A stretch of 64,000 bases of DNA from Polytrichum commune (lineage: Eukaryota; Streptophyta; Polytrichopsida; Polytrichales; Polytrichaceae): assembly GCA_950295325.1 (NCBI GenBank), contig OX485807.1, forward strand, positions 9,949,001-10,013,000, in the 5' to 3' direction. Every line of letters begins with the position of its first letter. Position 1 is the stretch's first letter. Made by a program: the position numbers and the translations under genes. The notes under the pieces were generated by a model that saw nothing but the letters and a program-made list of their open reading frames with translations, had not been told where the DNA came from and did not search any database. Below are positions 46,701-58,000 of this stretch, piece by piece.

Positions 46701-47260
46701 GAGATAGGCATGGCATAAACTATGGCACAAACAAGTCAATGACATGGCCCAATGATCAAGGAGATTTTTGGACTTAATCGGTTGGGATCCTAATGTTTCC
46801 AAGTCCAACTAGTCACATGTTGGCACCCCCGGTTTTCCTTTATTAAATTGGGGTATATTCTACAAATTCCTCTAAAACGATCGGTACTTTTCTTGCAGTC
46901 TTGAACTTCAACTGGCTATTCCTCAAACTCAACCGGTTCATCTGTAACATTGTGTTAAGAATATGCCATGTCATATACGTAAAAGTTCCGTATCTGAGCG
47001 GTTGACAGTGTGACTCCTCCGAAGGCATCAAATGGTGATGCCAACTGAAGTTGTAAATCGAAACTTGGATTCCGGAGGAGTCGATCTCTTGATGCATGCT
47101 TGCTTATAAACCGGGCCGCTTTTCCTTCTCTCGTGCAGGTGTCGAATTCGAAGGTGGGCCAACAACATCATAATATCCACAAGCTCCCCTCCGCCTGGGC
47201 GGCTACAATGGTATATATAAAGCTCACTTTATCTCCCATTTGAACCCATGCATTTAAGCC
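43741..47260. other. Unassigned AT-rich region
   Basis: No gene or element could be supported. Short frames such as 46295-46531 and 46843-47097 show no domains and have no splice context. No LTR or inverted termini were recognised. Confidence 0.4.
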
Positions 47261-47999
47261 TATATGCGATTTCAATGCTTTCGACCGCCCACCTGTGTAT
47301 ATATCTACATAGCAAATGTCATGACACGGAGGGCCACTTTTACACGCGAGAGCTCGAGGACCCTTGACCTGTAGTAATATGACACTTTATGCGATTGGTC
47401 GAGAAGCTGGAGACGGTCCAAGTTCACTTTACAATAGACTATGAAAATGTAACGGACCACATCGATTCAAATGAACGAGAACTCTACATAGTGTTCTATA
47501 TGGCAGTGAGTGGAGAGTGTTTTATAGTCTACTAGATATTGTGTTAAACCCATCAAAAAGTGGTGGATCTATATACGATTTCAATGCTTTTGACCGCCCA
47601 CATGTGTATATTACATAGCAAATGTCACGACACGGGGGGGGGGGGGGGGAGCACTTTTACACACTAGAGCTCGAGGACCCTTGACCTGTAGTAATATGAC
47701 ACTTTATGCGATTAGTCGAGAAGCTGGAGACGGTCCAAGTTCACTTTACAATAGACTATGAAGATGTAACGGACCAGATCGATTCAAATGAACGAGAACT
47801 CTACATAGTGTTCTATATGGCAGTGAGTGGAGAGTGTTTCATAGTCTCAATAGATAGAAACTCCGGTCCCTTTTTAGCAAGGGGCCGGCGTGAGTAAAGT
47901 GTCCATTCGTAATGCCAATGACCCGATGCCCATTGGACAAGGAATTTCATAGTCTACTAGATATTGTGTTAAACCCGTCAAAAAGCGGTGGATCTAACA
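47261..47999 (+). repeat. 309-bp tandem duplication with a third partial copy
   Basis: Unit 1 (47261-47569) and unit 2 (47570-47880) both run from TATATxCGATTTCAATGCTTT through GACCCTTGACCTGTAGTAAT to GAGTGGAGAGTGTTT. Unit 2 has a 16-G tract where unit 1 has GGAGGGCC. A third fragment (about 47945-47999, TAGTCTACTAGATATTGTG onward) repeats the last 55 bp of unit 1. High similarity indicates a fairly recent duplication. A 63-codon frame at 47706-47897 is present only in unit 2 and is not considered a gene. Confidence 0.9.
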
Positions 48000-49506
48000 C
48001 AAAACTAAGGGCCATGAAAATCAATGGAATTGTCATCAGTTTGGGGACACCAACCCTAACGTGAACATGCGTTGTGGTCCGCTCCGCTCCACTCTCACTT
48101 TATGCTAAGCTTGAGGGCCTCTCAATCACAAAATTGGATGCCTACTTTCCTTGGTACGGCCTTGGGATGATGTTCAAGGGCCTTTATATTTTTCATGGTC
48201 ACGGCCCTCGGTCTATGTGTAAAGTGGCAATAGGAGGAGGAAATCGTACATGAGCCATGATCGGTGACCTGGTGAGGAAGATGCAAAACCAATGTTGTGG
48301 CACATGGAAGTTGGGGAATTGTCAACAATTCCAATAAATGAGGTCCACGTGGGCCACTGAAGGGCCCGAAAGTAGCTGGCCGTGTCACCCAGATGAGCAT
48401 TTCCACATATCACATGCGTTACTTTTATATACTATTGTATAGTGGAATGGAGAAAAAAATAATAATGGCATAAGGTAGATGAAGCTCATGTGGACACCTC
48501 TAGCCTCGTGGAATCATCCAACCAGTGGATTCAAGCGTTAGAAGCTTGAGTAGGTTAGCGATTGTGAATCGAAACCAAGAAGTGGGAATTGCTGAAATTT
48601 GAGTCGAGGAAGGTGTTGATTTAAGCTTTGCAATCAAAGATTCTCTTCTTTTTCTAATATGGTGTTATAGGGGGGTAACTCTTTCCGTCATTCAATGTTG
48701 TGTAAGTGGACATCGCTAGCAAGTTTTTACATGGGTCATTTGCCATTGAAAGGCCATGTTTAATGCCACTATTGGTCATGTCACGTCTTTAAAATGGTCA
48801 CGGGTGAGATAAAATGTTGCCAAACTGATTTCTTGTTATAAAAATACTCATAATACAAGTTGGTCAGCATCTCACAACCACATGTTGTTTCCTAAATTTT
48901 CCAAGTTGCCGCCTTCTAATTTGCCCACCTCGCCCACAAAAACCAAACTAAGCATGTCCTAGCTCGGTGAATAGCACTCCTAATTATGGAGGATGGTGGG
49001 TGTAGTTTGATTTTTGCGAAACTAACCCAAGTATCATCAATGTGGCGGCTTAATCAACACGTATTACTCACCCACCGAATTTAGAGGGATTGTATTGCAT
49101 ATTAGGAGCCAAAAATAGAGCCTGATTAAAGAAACTAACCGAATTAGCCTCGTCTACCTTAGACTACAAAAGATTAAAAAAAACATGAGAAAATTTAGTA
49201 ACTCTAGAAGGGACCGATTTAATGAAGAGGGGGGGGGACCAACTGCTAGTAGCAAATGAACCGGTTGTGTTTGAGAAATAACCGGATGAAGTTCAAGACT
49301 TTAGGAAAATTACCGATCATTCTAGAGAACTTTAGAGAATATAACATTAATTAAATGAAGAACATCTGAAAGTTGTCCACGTGTAACTCGTTGGACTTGA
49401 AAACACGAGGATCTCCACCAATTAGGACACGGCACCAATTCTACTTTATATGGTGTACTTGGTTGTTTGAACTAGCCCAAACAAGTATTACCACTCAATT
49501 TTACTT
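48000..49506. other. Unassigned region left of the Mutator-like element
   Basis: No supported coding region, RNA gene or repeat pair. It includes a short G run at about 49229-49238. Confidence 0.4.
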
Positions 49507-49731
49507 GGTTTATGAGGAGGGAAGCTATCTTATGAGCGATGAGCAATGAGCGGTGAGCGGTGAGCAGTAACACATGAGCAATGAGCAGTAACATATGAGC
49601 AATGACTCCAAATTTAGAAGACATACGGGTTTAGGGTACATAACCAGAATTTTGACAAATTAATTGCATATTTTCAATTGTAAATTGCCAGTATTTTAAA
49701 TGAAGCACACGTGAAAGGACCCTATTACCAT

Positions 49732-49912
49732 GGATCATTTTAAACACTTTCAATCCATTGCTGATTTTTATTATAATAATCCAAACCAATACATGTCATT
49801 TATTGACATCCTTATACATGTAGTTATAACCCACACTTGTACAACTATTCACATTTCACAACACCAACAAGTTCAAGTAGGTACATAACCTCATTATACG
49901 TATATGTAAGTG
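49732..49912 (-). repeat. Partial duplicate of the SWIM-gene 3' end
   Basis: This ~180-bp stretch matches 50310-50490 (for example TATAATAATCCAAACCAA, CATTTATTGACAT and ACAAGTTCAAGTAG-like parts). It includes a degenerate copy of the last codons of the SWIM gene on the minus strand (TYTYNEVM.LLEL). The two copies are separated by ~400 bp containing the tRNA-like repeat. Confidence 0.8.
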
Positions 49913-50031
49913 TCATAATTGTGAACCACTCAAACCACTCACGAGCTCAGTTAAGGCCCACAATCTACAAAAGCAAGGAAATTAAATATTAGAAATAGTC
50001 AATATGTAGGTAGCTACTAGATTTTGAGACA

Positions 50032-50166
50032 TCCGCCTATAAATGCGAGTTGTGTAAGAGACTGGTATTAGGTCTGGATCAACCCGGGTTCGAATCCGGT
50101 TGGTTACATTGACTGGTGCTATCCCAAATTGAACTAATGATAAAGTAGGAATAATCTATAGGCGGA
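50032..50166 (+). repeat. SINE-like repeat with a pol III B-box
   Basis: The segment contains GGTTCGAATCC (50087-50097), a perfect match to the RNA polymerase III B-box, preceded 30-40 bp upstream by GTGTAAGAGACTGG, which loosely fits an A-box. It is bracketed by TCCGCCTATA (50032-50041) and TATAGGCGGA (50157-50166), a perfect 10-bp inverted pair. A T-rich stretch follows at 50208-50226. It does not fold as a tRNA, so a tRNA-derived SINE fragment, or a foldback element that captured one, is preferred. Confidence 0.55.
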
Positions 50167-50420
50167 CACCAAGAAAATGTTACTACGCGGATGTGCGTAG
50201 AATCTTGTCGATTATTTTTTATTTTTAGAAACTTGTTATTATTTATCTATGTGATTCAATCAAACCGCTCACGGTTGGGTCGTAGTCTAAATAGAATTGA
50301 AGTTACTGAATCATTTGAAAGACTTTCAGTCCATAACTAATTTTTGTTATAATAATCCAAACCAAAACATGCCATTTATTGACATTCAAATATATGTTGC
50401 TTAATAGAACACTTGCAATA

Positions 50421-51480
50421 CTACTCACATTTTACAATATCAGCAAGTTCAAGTAGTTGCATGACCTCATTATATGTATATGTAGGTGCATGAATGAACT
50501 TGTCACTCTCGTAATCCACCTTGCACAAAAATCTAAACAGATAATAAAGATGTTTACAATACCCCATTTTCTTTTTTTTCCCGATGCATGAGATGACATT
50601 TTTGTGAAATCCGGGCATGTGCAATGCGGGATGTCGCCAATTGTGACATGGTAGGTGATATCCTGCTTGGAGACAATGTTGATTATCACTCCAAAGCCCG
50701 GATATGGAATGGCAGTGACCCCAACCACATAGTAATCTTCCATGAGTCCGGTGCTTTCCCATTTGTTTTTGTGATCCGCCAGCGGTGCTGTTGGATTACG
50801 ACGCACTGTCTTCCCAAACCTGAATGTAGGGTGGACGTCCGGGTTTGGTGGCATACAAAAATGCGAGCGAGGGTTGGGAAGAGTTGCAATTGTTGAAAGC
50901 CTACGACGAGGGGACAATGCCTCCCTCTGCTGTAGTTGAAATTCAACATTTTCAAGTGCCAGAACCTCCTCTCTCGATAGATTGGTACCTATATTCACCG
51001 GCCACATGTTGGGTACTATAGGCCAAACCAACACATATTTCTTCATACTGCCATTCACACAATGCTTAATATTGTCAAGGCAAAACCAAAATTCATACTC
51101 CACATTGTTGGGAGAGCAAAATTCCTTCCTGAGCCCTTTGTATGTTGGAGCACGTGTGCCATGTTTCCCAATCCCGACTTTGGTATTGTACATAGTCCCT
51201 GTAATGGCTTGCAGTACCCAACATCGTTTGGCTGAATTGGGTGGCAATCTTGCAATGTGCTACTTAGAAGCAAGACAATCAGTCTCTAACACACTCTGAA
51301 AGGCCAAGAATGCCTTCTTCCGAGGCAGATCTGGATGACAACCACCAAGAACAAATCACATGATACTTAGTCTCGGCGTCGTCCATTGTTTTCGCGTCTT
51401 TGTAATCCTTGCATAATTACTTGTGTTGAAACTGTCAGGATGGTTTGATATATTTTTGGATCATCTTATCCAAGCCCGTA
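50421..51480 (-). pseudogene. SWIM zinc-finger protein, Mutator transposase-like C-terminus
   Basis: The main frame (51247-50432) encodes NNVEYEFWFCLDNIKHCVNG, REEVLALENVEFQLQQREAL and a YHVTIGDIPHCTCPDFTKM stretch (the CxC of a SWIM finger, about 50613-50622). A frameshift in the A/T tract at 50570-50585 moves the rest of the motif (GYCKHLYYLFRFLC, the CxH, about 50550-50560) to the frame ending at 50421 with LLELADIVKCE. SWIM fingers bind DNA and are usual in Mutator transposases. Upstream, 51480-51300 has a fragment with LCKDYKDAKTMDDAETKYHV in another frame. The catalytic DDE region is not seen, so this is a remnant. Confidence 0.75.
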
Positions 51481-51990
51481 GACCAATGGAAAAGACATGT
51501 ACGCTCACGTGCAACCATGGAGAAATACGCCACACAATACGAAAAAGAAGAACAATCTTCTGAGGCGGAGATGGAGGTAGGTTGTACGAACGAAATCGTA
51601 AGAAAATAACTTTAAAATCAAAATAAATTTGGAGGTATGTAATGTATACTATATTGTACACGCCGAGAATACGATTCCAACGGTATATAGCATGAACAAA
51701 ATAATTTTGTTTTGCATGTTTTAGAGCCAAAAAAACAATTAGAGCATCTTAGATTCTTCTAAAATCTTCAAAAAATGAAGATTTTATGCAGGAAATCATT
51801 TATATTAATTTCAGTAGACTTTGGCGATTTATGTAAAATTGATATCATCTCCAAAACTTCTGAAAAAAAATTGGAGTGAATGACAAGGCTAAAATCTATG
51901 CACTTGATTTTTTTCAGAAATAAATTAGAATATTTGAAAACGTTATACCAACTCCGGAAAGTGACTCAAATCAAAGTGTATTTCTCTTCC
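51481..51990. other. Mutator-like element interior, no gene seen
   Basis: AT-rich sequence between the two divergent gene remnants and left of the palindrome array. It probably contains promoter sequence of the leftward gene, but no motif is clear. Confidence 0.4.
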
Positions 51991-51995
51991 GAATG

Positions 51996-52610
51996 GATAG
52001 CCGTTAACGGCCACCCTTTTTATGATGCCAACTTCTGTGTTCTAGTTTAGGGTGGCCGTCAACGGCCACCCTTTGTATGATGCTAACTTCTATTTTCTAG
52101 TTTAGGATACCCGTTTTTGAATTTCAGTCTTCATTTAACAACATAATTTCTGTGAAATAAAATCACATATATACATATAATTCTTATGTCTGTTCTATCT
52201 AAAAGTGTGGCCGTTAACGGCCACCCTTTTTATGATGCCAACTTCTGTGTTCTAGTTTAGGGTGGCCGTCAACGGCCACCCTTTGTATGATGCTGACTTC
52301 TATTTTCTAGTTTAGGGTACCCCTTCTTGGGTTTCAATCTTCATTTAACAATATAATTTCTTTGAAATAAAATCACATATATACATATAGTTATTATGTA
52401 TGTTCCATTTAAAAGTCTGGTTGTTAACGGCCACCCTTGGTTGCATCTCAAATTTATTGGTATATAAGTTTATTTTTTCATGTATACACTCATTTCAACC
52501 CTTATTAAAATTTTATATTATTTTTTATATATGTATCTTTCTTCATGTATATAGTCATTTCCTTCATTTTTTTTCCTCCAACAAGGGTGGCCGTTAACGG
52601 CCATCCATAT
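51996..52610. promoter_or_regulatory. Array of six GGCCGTTAACGGCC palindromes between divergent genes
   Basis: Palindromes centred at about 52005, 52060, 52215, 52270, 52425 and 52595 share the core GGCC-GTTAAC-GGCC (or GTCAAC in the second and fourth). The third is a perfect 18-bp palindrome GTGGCCGTTAACGGCCAC. Centre spacings are 55, 155, 55, 155 and 170 bp. Copies 1-2 and 3-4 lie in a ~210-bp tandem duplication (51997-52206 and 52207-52416). The array stands directly upstream of the rightward gene. A binding-site array is inferred; direct evidence is limited to the sequence pattern and position. Confidence 0.85.
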
Positions 52611-52777
52611 TAAAATTTCAGATTCTATTCTATATGTGATTTTTCCTTATGTATACTTTCACTTTCATAAATATTTTTGTATGTTATTTTAGTTTGCATA
52701 TGTGATTTCTTTCATATGTATATATATTTTTAATTTAGTTTTATCTTTCATATGGATGATATTTTTGTGATTTAGAT

Positions 52778-54376
52778 ATGGAAGTTGTACATCTTTCTGA
52801 AGATCAATTGGAATTGCAATTGCATGCATTTTTAAGAAAGAAACTGCCAACACATCTTCTCGTCTTGAACGGTTGAGGTATCAATCAAGGACAAAATTAA
52901 AATTCAACATTCCACTATGTCGAATGGTTGCATTGCCTATTGTTAGGTCTTTTTTGAAAAATAACGTTATGAACTTGGCTACACATTTTGTTGCTTGTGG
53001 TTATATGGAGGGCAACGGGGTTTTTTACGTGGCCTTGGAAAACAATGAGGGGAAAACAATAGATGTTACCGATAATATCATTGAATCATGGAGTGAAAAT
53101 TGGGTACGGACAAATGATGCCTTTGAAAAAATATTGCAAACTGATGAGGACCTCAAAGTTTTTTCTCGCAAAATGTTTATGATGTGGGATGGAAACCACC
53201 GTTTGCAAACATGGTTGCCCATTATTAATCGAGATCATATACATGATCATGCTTGACATTATGCTATTGAAAATATTATTTTAGACGTCAAGAGAGATAT
53301 TGCAATCATGTTGGCAGCTTTACATGAAGTGGTAATTCCTTCATTCTTCTCTTTTTATTTGTTCGGTTCATTTGGTTTTCTTTTAAGTTTATTTTTTTAT
53401 TGTATATTTCTTTTCCGTGGCTTATTATTGGTTGTTTTATTTTGTCATGAGGAACTAAAAATCCCATGTTTGTACGAATCTTGTTCATAAGCTTTGCCGC
53501 ATTCAAAGCATTGTTGGACAACCACTTTCATATTTTAAACAAGTTGTCTCCAAAGAAGATCTTACTGTCGCTGATGCCAAATAAAAATCCAAATATAGAA
53601 CTTGGTTTCCTTTTACTGTTGAGGCTTTTAATGGATTTCTATATTAGGTTTTTTTTCTAAAGTATTAGTTTTTCACGTTTTTTTTTCTTGTATATTTTTT
53701 TTCTTTTTATTTTGAATTCTATAACTATATATTTTATTACATCTTATTTTTATTATGTGTGATTTATCATACTCTTATATGTTTTTTCTTTGGTGTAGCA
53801 AGAGTTGGGAGATGTTGCTGCTACTGTTCAAAGGAAATTTTATGAGAAATACCCTGATTCTATACATTGGACTTCAAGTGCAGTGGATGAATTTGTTTCC
53901 AAAGTTGTGGAGAGGGTAGGATTGACTTCCCATTTAGAACTAAAGAAACAACTTTCCATTACAGATCCTAGACATTCTCCTATGTTCTTAAAGCAGGTGA
54001 AGTCTCATTATGAAACTCACGATGAGAATCCTGAGATTATTCAAAAAAAACTTTGGATGTTAGCAACTTTGGCAATGTATACATCTATGAAGATTAAGTG
54101 GCTTGAGAGGTGGAACAGTTCATCTACTCTTCGTGAGGCTCTCAAGTTTCCGAAACCAAAATTCAATGATATAGAGTTTCCTAAGTGACTTGATAAAGCT
54201 ACTTGGTGGGCTCAGGTGATAATTTTTTGTCTATGTTTTTTGAAAGAAAATATTTTTTCAATCATTCAATTTTTCTAATCTTTATTTTGTATTTGGCAGT
54301 TGGCTATTGAGACCGAGAAGCTCTTTGATGCTACTATGGCTAATATGCATGTGTCCATCAACTATCTTCCAGATGG
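52778..54376 (+). pseudogene. Multi-exon gene with ParB/sulfiredoxin-like DGNHR motif
   Basis: Exon 1 (52778-53331) starts MEVVHLSEDQLELQLHAFL, has a 1-nt frameshift in the T tract near 52828, then continues with RMVALPIVRSFLKNNVMNLA, FYVALENNEGK and MMWDGNHRLQTWLPIINRDH (DGNHR at 53188-53202). A TGA at 53255 replaces a likely Trp. Exon 2 (about 53452-53658) has NLVHKLCRIQSIVG and, after a shift, YRTWFPFTVEAFNGFL. Exon 3 (53799-54215) follows GTGTAG and ends CAG|GTGATA. Exon 4 (54300 to about 54376) starts after TTTGGCAG. A D-G-x-H-R turn within an alpha/beta context is typical of the ParB/sulfiredoxin superfamily. No exact family is recognised, and the superfamily call is tentative. Confidence 0.6.
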
Positions 54377-55066
54377 TATGGATCATGTGCCCACTATTTT
54401 TTATTTTTTATATTTGATTTCCAAGAACTTCAACAATTTAAACCTACTACCCGATTTATATCTACAATTCACTTTTGTTGTTCTTTATGTTTTGCACTTC
54501 GTAAATATCACCCTCATGATGGTGTTATGATGTATTCAAATTTTACATTGATGTGTATTATAGTAAGACATTCTAACATGCTACACTTATTTTCAACATG
54601 AGTTTGCTTACACATTGTCTCCAATTACATTATTATTATTTCAACAGTTGAATGTATATTAGTTCATTTTTTATACAAAATTGTTATAGCAACATTCTCA
54701 TTTGTTGTTCATTTGGACTATAGACCCTTACATGTAATTCCACAATCATAGGCCCCCAACGGATTTACAAACCATAACCGGGAAAAAATTGAAGGCTCAC
54801 AGGTTCACACTCGCATGCTCACATACTAGCAACCCCGAGTCATGTACATATTGGCATTTTTCATTGCTCACTACTTGCAATCTAGCATTCATATTGTTTG
54901 TCCTCCCCAATCTTCTTATTATTGAACCCTAAAAATTTATTTATTTAGGCCACGGTTATAGGATACTAGGGGTCCTATTACCAAATATTTTGTTTTCTTC
55001 ACCGCTCACAAATTACCGCTCATCGCTCACCACTCACTGCTCACCGCTCACAAGATAGCACTCCCC
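54377..55066. other. Right part of the Mutator-like element
   Basis: AT-rich sequence downstream of exon 4. The last ~60 bp form the right terminal inverted repeat with CGCTCATCGCTCACCACTCA. Further exons of the rightward gene may exist but could not be supported. Confidence 0.45.
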
Positions 55067-55076
55067 GGTTTATGAG

Positions 55077-58000
55077 ACAGATATTTTACGACCTACCACA
55101 ACTCAACCCTTAACTTCCCAAGCCTATGAAAGGGTTGTTGGGAATGCGTTTCATTCAATGTTGGTTGTGGAATTTCTCACGGACAAGTTTTTAAGGTTAA
55201 AATGGGATCTATCCATAGGATCTTGAACACATGGGAGATGAGCTATTTCGGGAGAGAAAATGGGCATACATGACCCTTAAAATTTATAAATCACAACAAT
55301 TGAGGGAGATGATGCACAAGAAACTGCCATGTTTTATCCCCCCTCCCGAAAGACCTTTGACCCATCAAATTCACCTAGCAAAAGGAGTTGAATGCTTGTG
55401 TGATCCACTAGATGGGAAGCAGTGGATGAGTGGTGGCAGGAACGGAGGAGATCAGGGGAGGAGGGTTACATCGGTCAAATCCGACGGTCAAGAAAGCACA
55501 GACAACGTGGCCTCACCAGAAGCCAGAAGCTGCTTTCATCGCCCATAGAATTCTTCTCGACAACTCAATGGTTGAGCACCTGCAGCAATTCTCATGTCAA
55601 AATGTGCAAACCACGCTTAGCTGGCCACCTTGCATTTGGAGTATGTAAATTGTCTTGTGTTGCTAATCACATATGTGCAAATAATTCCTTGAGAAATCAA
55701 AGAATGTCCAAATGTTAAATTGAATGCTCCACGTGAACACAAGGCCATTTTTACATGAGCATATAGAGAAGTCACTTAAACCAAAATAAACATCTTTGAT
55801 GATGTTCATGCAAAGTTTGCATTGAAGTGGCAAACATTAATTGGAGTCAACACCCTCGCATGAGCTCCCAACACAACAAAAACATGACCGCAACCCACTT
55901 TGGCATTGTTTTTACACATTCTAATCATCTCCAAGTTGCATGGGTCATGAGTTTATGGTTGATTTCCATGTTGGGTTGATATTCATGGATATTTGATTGC
56001 GGATGAATGAGTTAAGTGGGGTGCATATAGGGAAGTGATCATCCATCAACAAGAAATTGGTTGCTTAGGAAGTCAAGAGGTAAGTATTGCAATGAGGAAG
56101 TGAAAATATGATCAAGTGTGACAATGGTGATAAGATATGCACTTGTGCATGAACTTGATTCATATCATTTAAACAAGCCAAAATTATCTATACATACATA
56201 CATACATACATACATGTGTGTGTGTGTGTGTGTGTGTTTCATATTGGAGGAATGCAATTGATAAATGCAATTGATATGGTTAGTTTGAGATGGCGTCAAC
56301 TTTTACATCTATTTCAAAGAAAAGCAACGTCACCTCGAATTCTTTGTACGACATATTGAGCCCCAAATTTGGCTTCTTGGACTTTTAAAGGTTAAAGAAA
56401 GATTGAAATTGATTAATGTAGCTACACCCAATCTTTTTGTGCATAAGTTAATTGATTACACTGTAATATTGGGTGTCCAAATTTTTGTCATAGAGACACA
56501 TGGTTGTAAGGTGAACTAGTCTTGAATGACTATTGTTGTTAGTTTGCATGCTTCCACTGATATGCTTTTGAAGATACAACCCTTAAAGGACTACATGGTG
56601 GAGCATTTTCTAAGAGTTTGTCATAATAGCATTTTCCAAGGCTTTCTTGAGGATCAGTTAGATAGGAGAAGTTGTGAGGCACATCCTTACACATAAAAGT
56701 TTTTTTTAGGAAAAAAAATATTTATTTAGTTCTATTTTAATTGTGTCCTTCTCCATAAAGAATTTGGAAGTGGAGACTTTGGAAATTTCTCATAACCAAA
56801 ATCCCCTTTGTTTTTGGCTGCAACTATAACTACTAGAGATTGGTGGAACCTTACAAGGGGTAATATGATCTCAACGCAATCAAATTGTCGAAATTTCTCT
56901 TGGGTTTGAGCACTTCATGAGGTATGGGGTTAATTGTTTACAGAATGTTATGGGCTTTTTGGAGGTCATAGAAATTTTCAATAGAAACTTTTGGAAGAAA
57001 TATTTTACTATTTTTTGATAGGATGAGAGTAAGATATAGTCATTTGGAATTGAGAGTCATTTGATCAAGCCACTAACAACTGAAATATGTTGGTGGAACT
57101 GACAACACAAGGGAATACATATCCATGACAAACCACAACCTAGGAACCATCCTATGATTGCCCACCTGCATCATTGATCACCGCAATTTGGTCTCCCTTC
57201 ACCAACATTGAACAAAGACAAATTGGAACATTACCCCCCCCTACTTTGTGTGGATAACGACTAATGCTAAAAATAAAATAAAAAACAAACCTTGAGGAAC
57301 CAAGTTAACACAAGATGTGAAGCACCCCAAATCTTGTACTTCAATGACTTGTTAGGACATGATATCAAACACAAGAAAAAATCAATGTATAGCCACTCTT
57401 GAGAATGTCCAAGCCAAGTATGGGGTATGAATCTTGGGGTTAGGGAAAGATGTGTACAATACACTATTTTAAATGGAGAAATTTCTATGTGTTATGTTTG
57501 TGTGTGCAACTCTTGAGGACCATGCCATAGCCAAGCTCTTGGTTGGGCTTATTGAAAAGTCTTGAACAAGTACAAGGATCGGAGTGTAGATTTAAGTACC
57601 GGCAACATGGGGAGTGAACTCTTCAAACAAGGTACGAACTAAAGTGAGTGTAAGAAGTAAATTATTGAGGTATAATTGTACATAGAATGTACCCTAATTT
57701 GTAACTTTCAAAAAGGCTATCATGAATTTTCAAAGAAAAGGTCAATGTACAAGAGGAGGCCCTAAGGTATGAAGAAATTTAGGACAATAGATATGTTAAC
57801 TTTATTCAATTCGTGTTTTCATTCATTTCGATCACACGATAATAGTCCTTAATGACTACCTTGTCTATTCTTGTTAGGTTTTGCATTTGGGTTTTAGGTC
57901 TTACAAACTAAAGGCTCTTGGAACACTCATGGGCTCCCTTGAGTTAAGCTCTTTGGATCGTGGTTAAGTTATTGTGTTCTTGTCTTCGTTTGTTTGATGT

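Larger units (their letters stand above)
49517..55066. mobile_element. Mutator-like DNA transposon carrying two divergent gene remnants
   Basis: The 5550-bp element begins GAGGGAAGCTATCTTATGAG and its right end, read inward on the minus strand, begins GGGGAGTGCTATCTTGTGAG. The first ~44 bp of the termini match at about 35 positions, and both continue into short GAGCxATGAGC/GAGCGGTGAGC direct repeats. With the 10-bp duplication this is a complete insertion. Inside are a leftward gene ending in a SWIM zinc finger, usual for Mutator transposases, and a rightward multi-exon gene of ParB/sulfiredoxin-like type. No MULE DDE catalytic core was recognised, so the copy is non-autonomous or the core is lost. 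Confidence 0.88.
49507..55076. repeat. Perfect 10-bp target-site duplication GGTTTATGAG
   Basis: GGTTTATGAG is found at 49507-49516 and 55067-55076, immediately outside inverted termini. A 9-11 bp duplication is the signature of Mutator-superfamily insertion. Confidence 0.93.

Noticed and set aside
50041-50110. A tRNA gene around GGTTCGAATCC
   Set aside because: The T-arm-like sequence is present, but no acceptor stem or consistent D and anticodon arms pair with it.
55231-55718. Plus-strand frames starting MGDELFRERK and neighbours
   Set aside because: No recognisable domain, and three overlapping frames compete over the same sequence.
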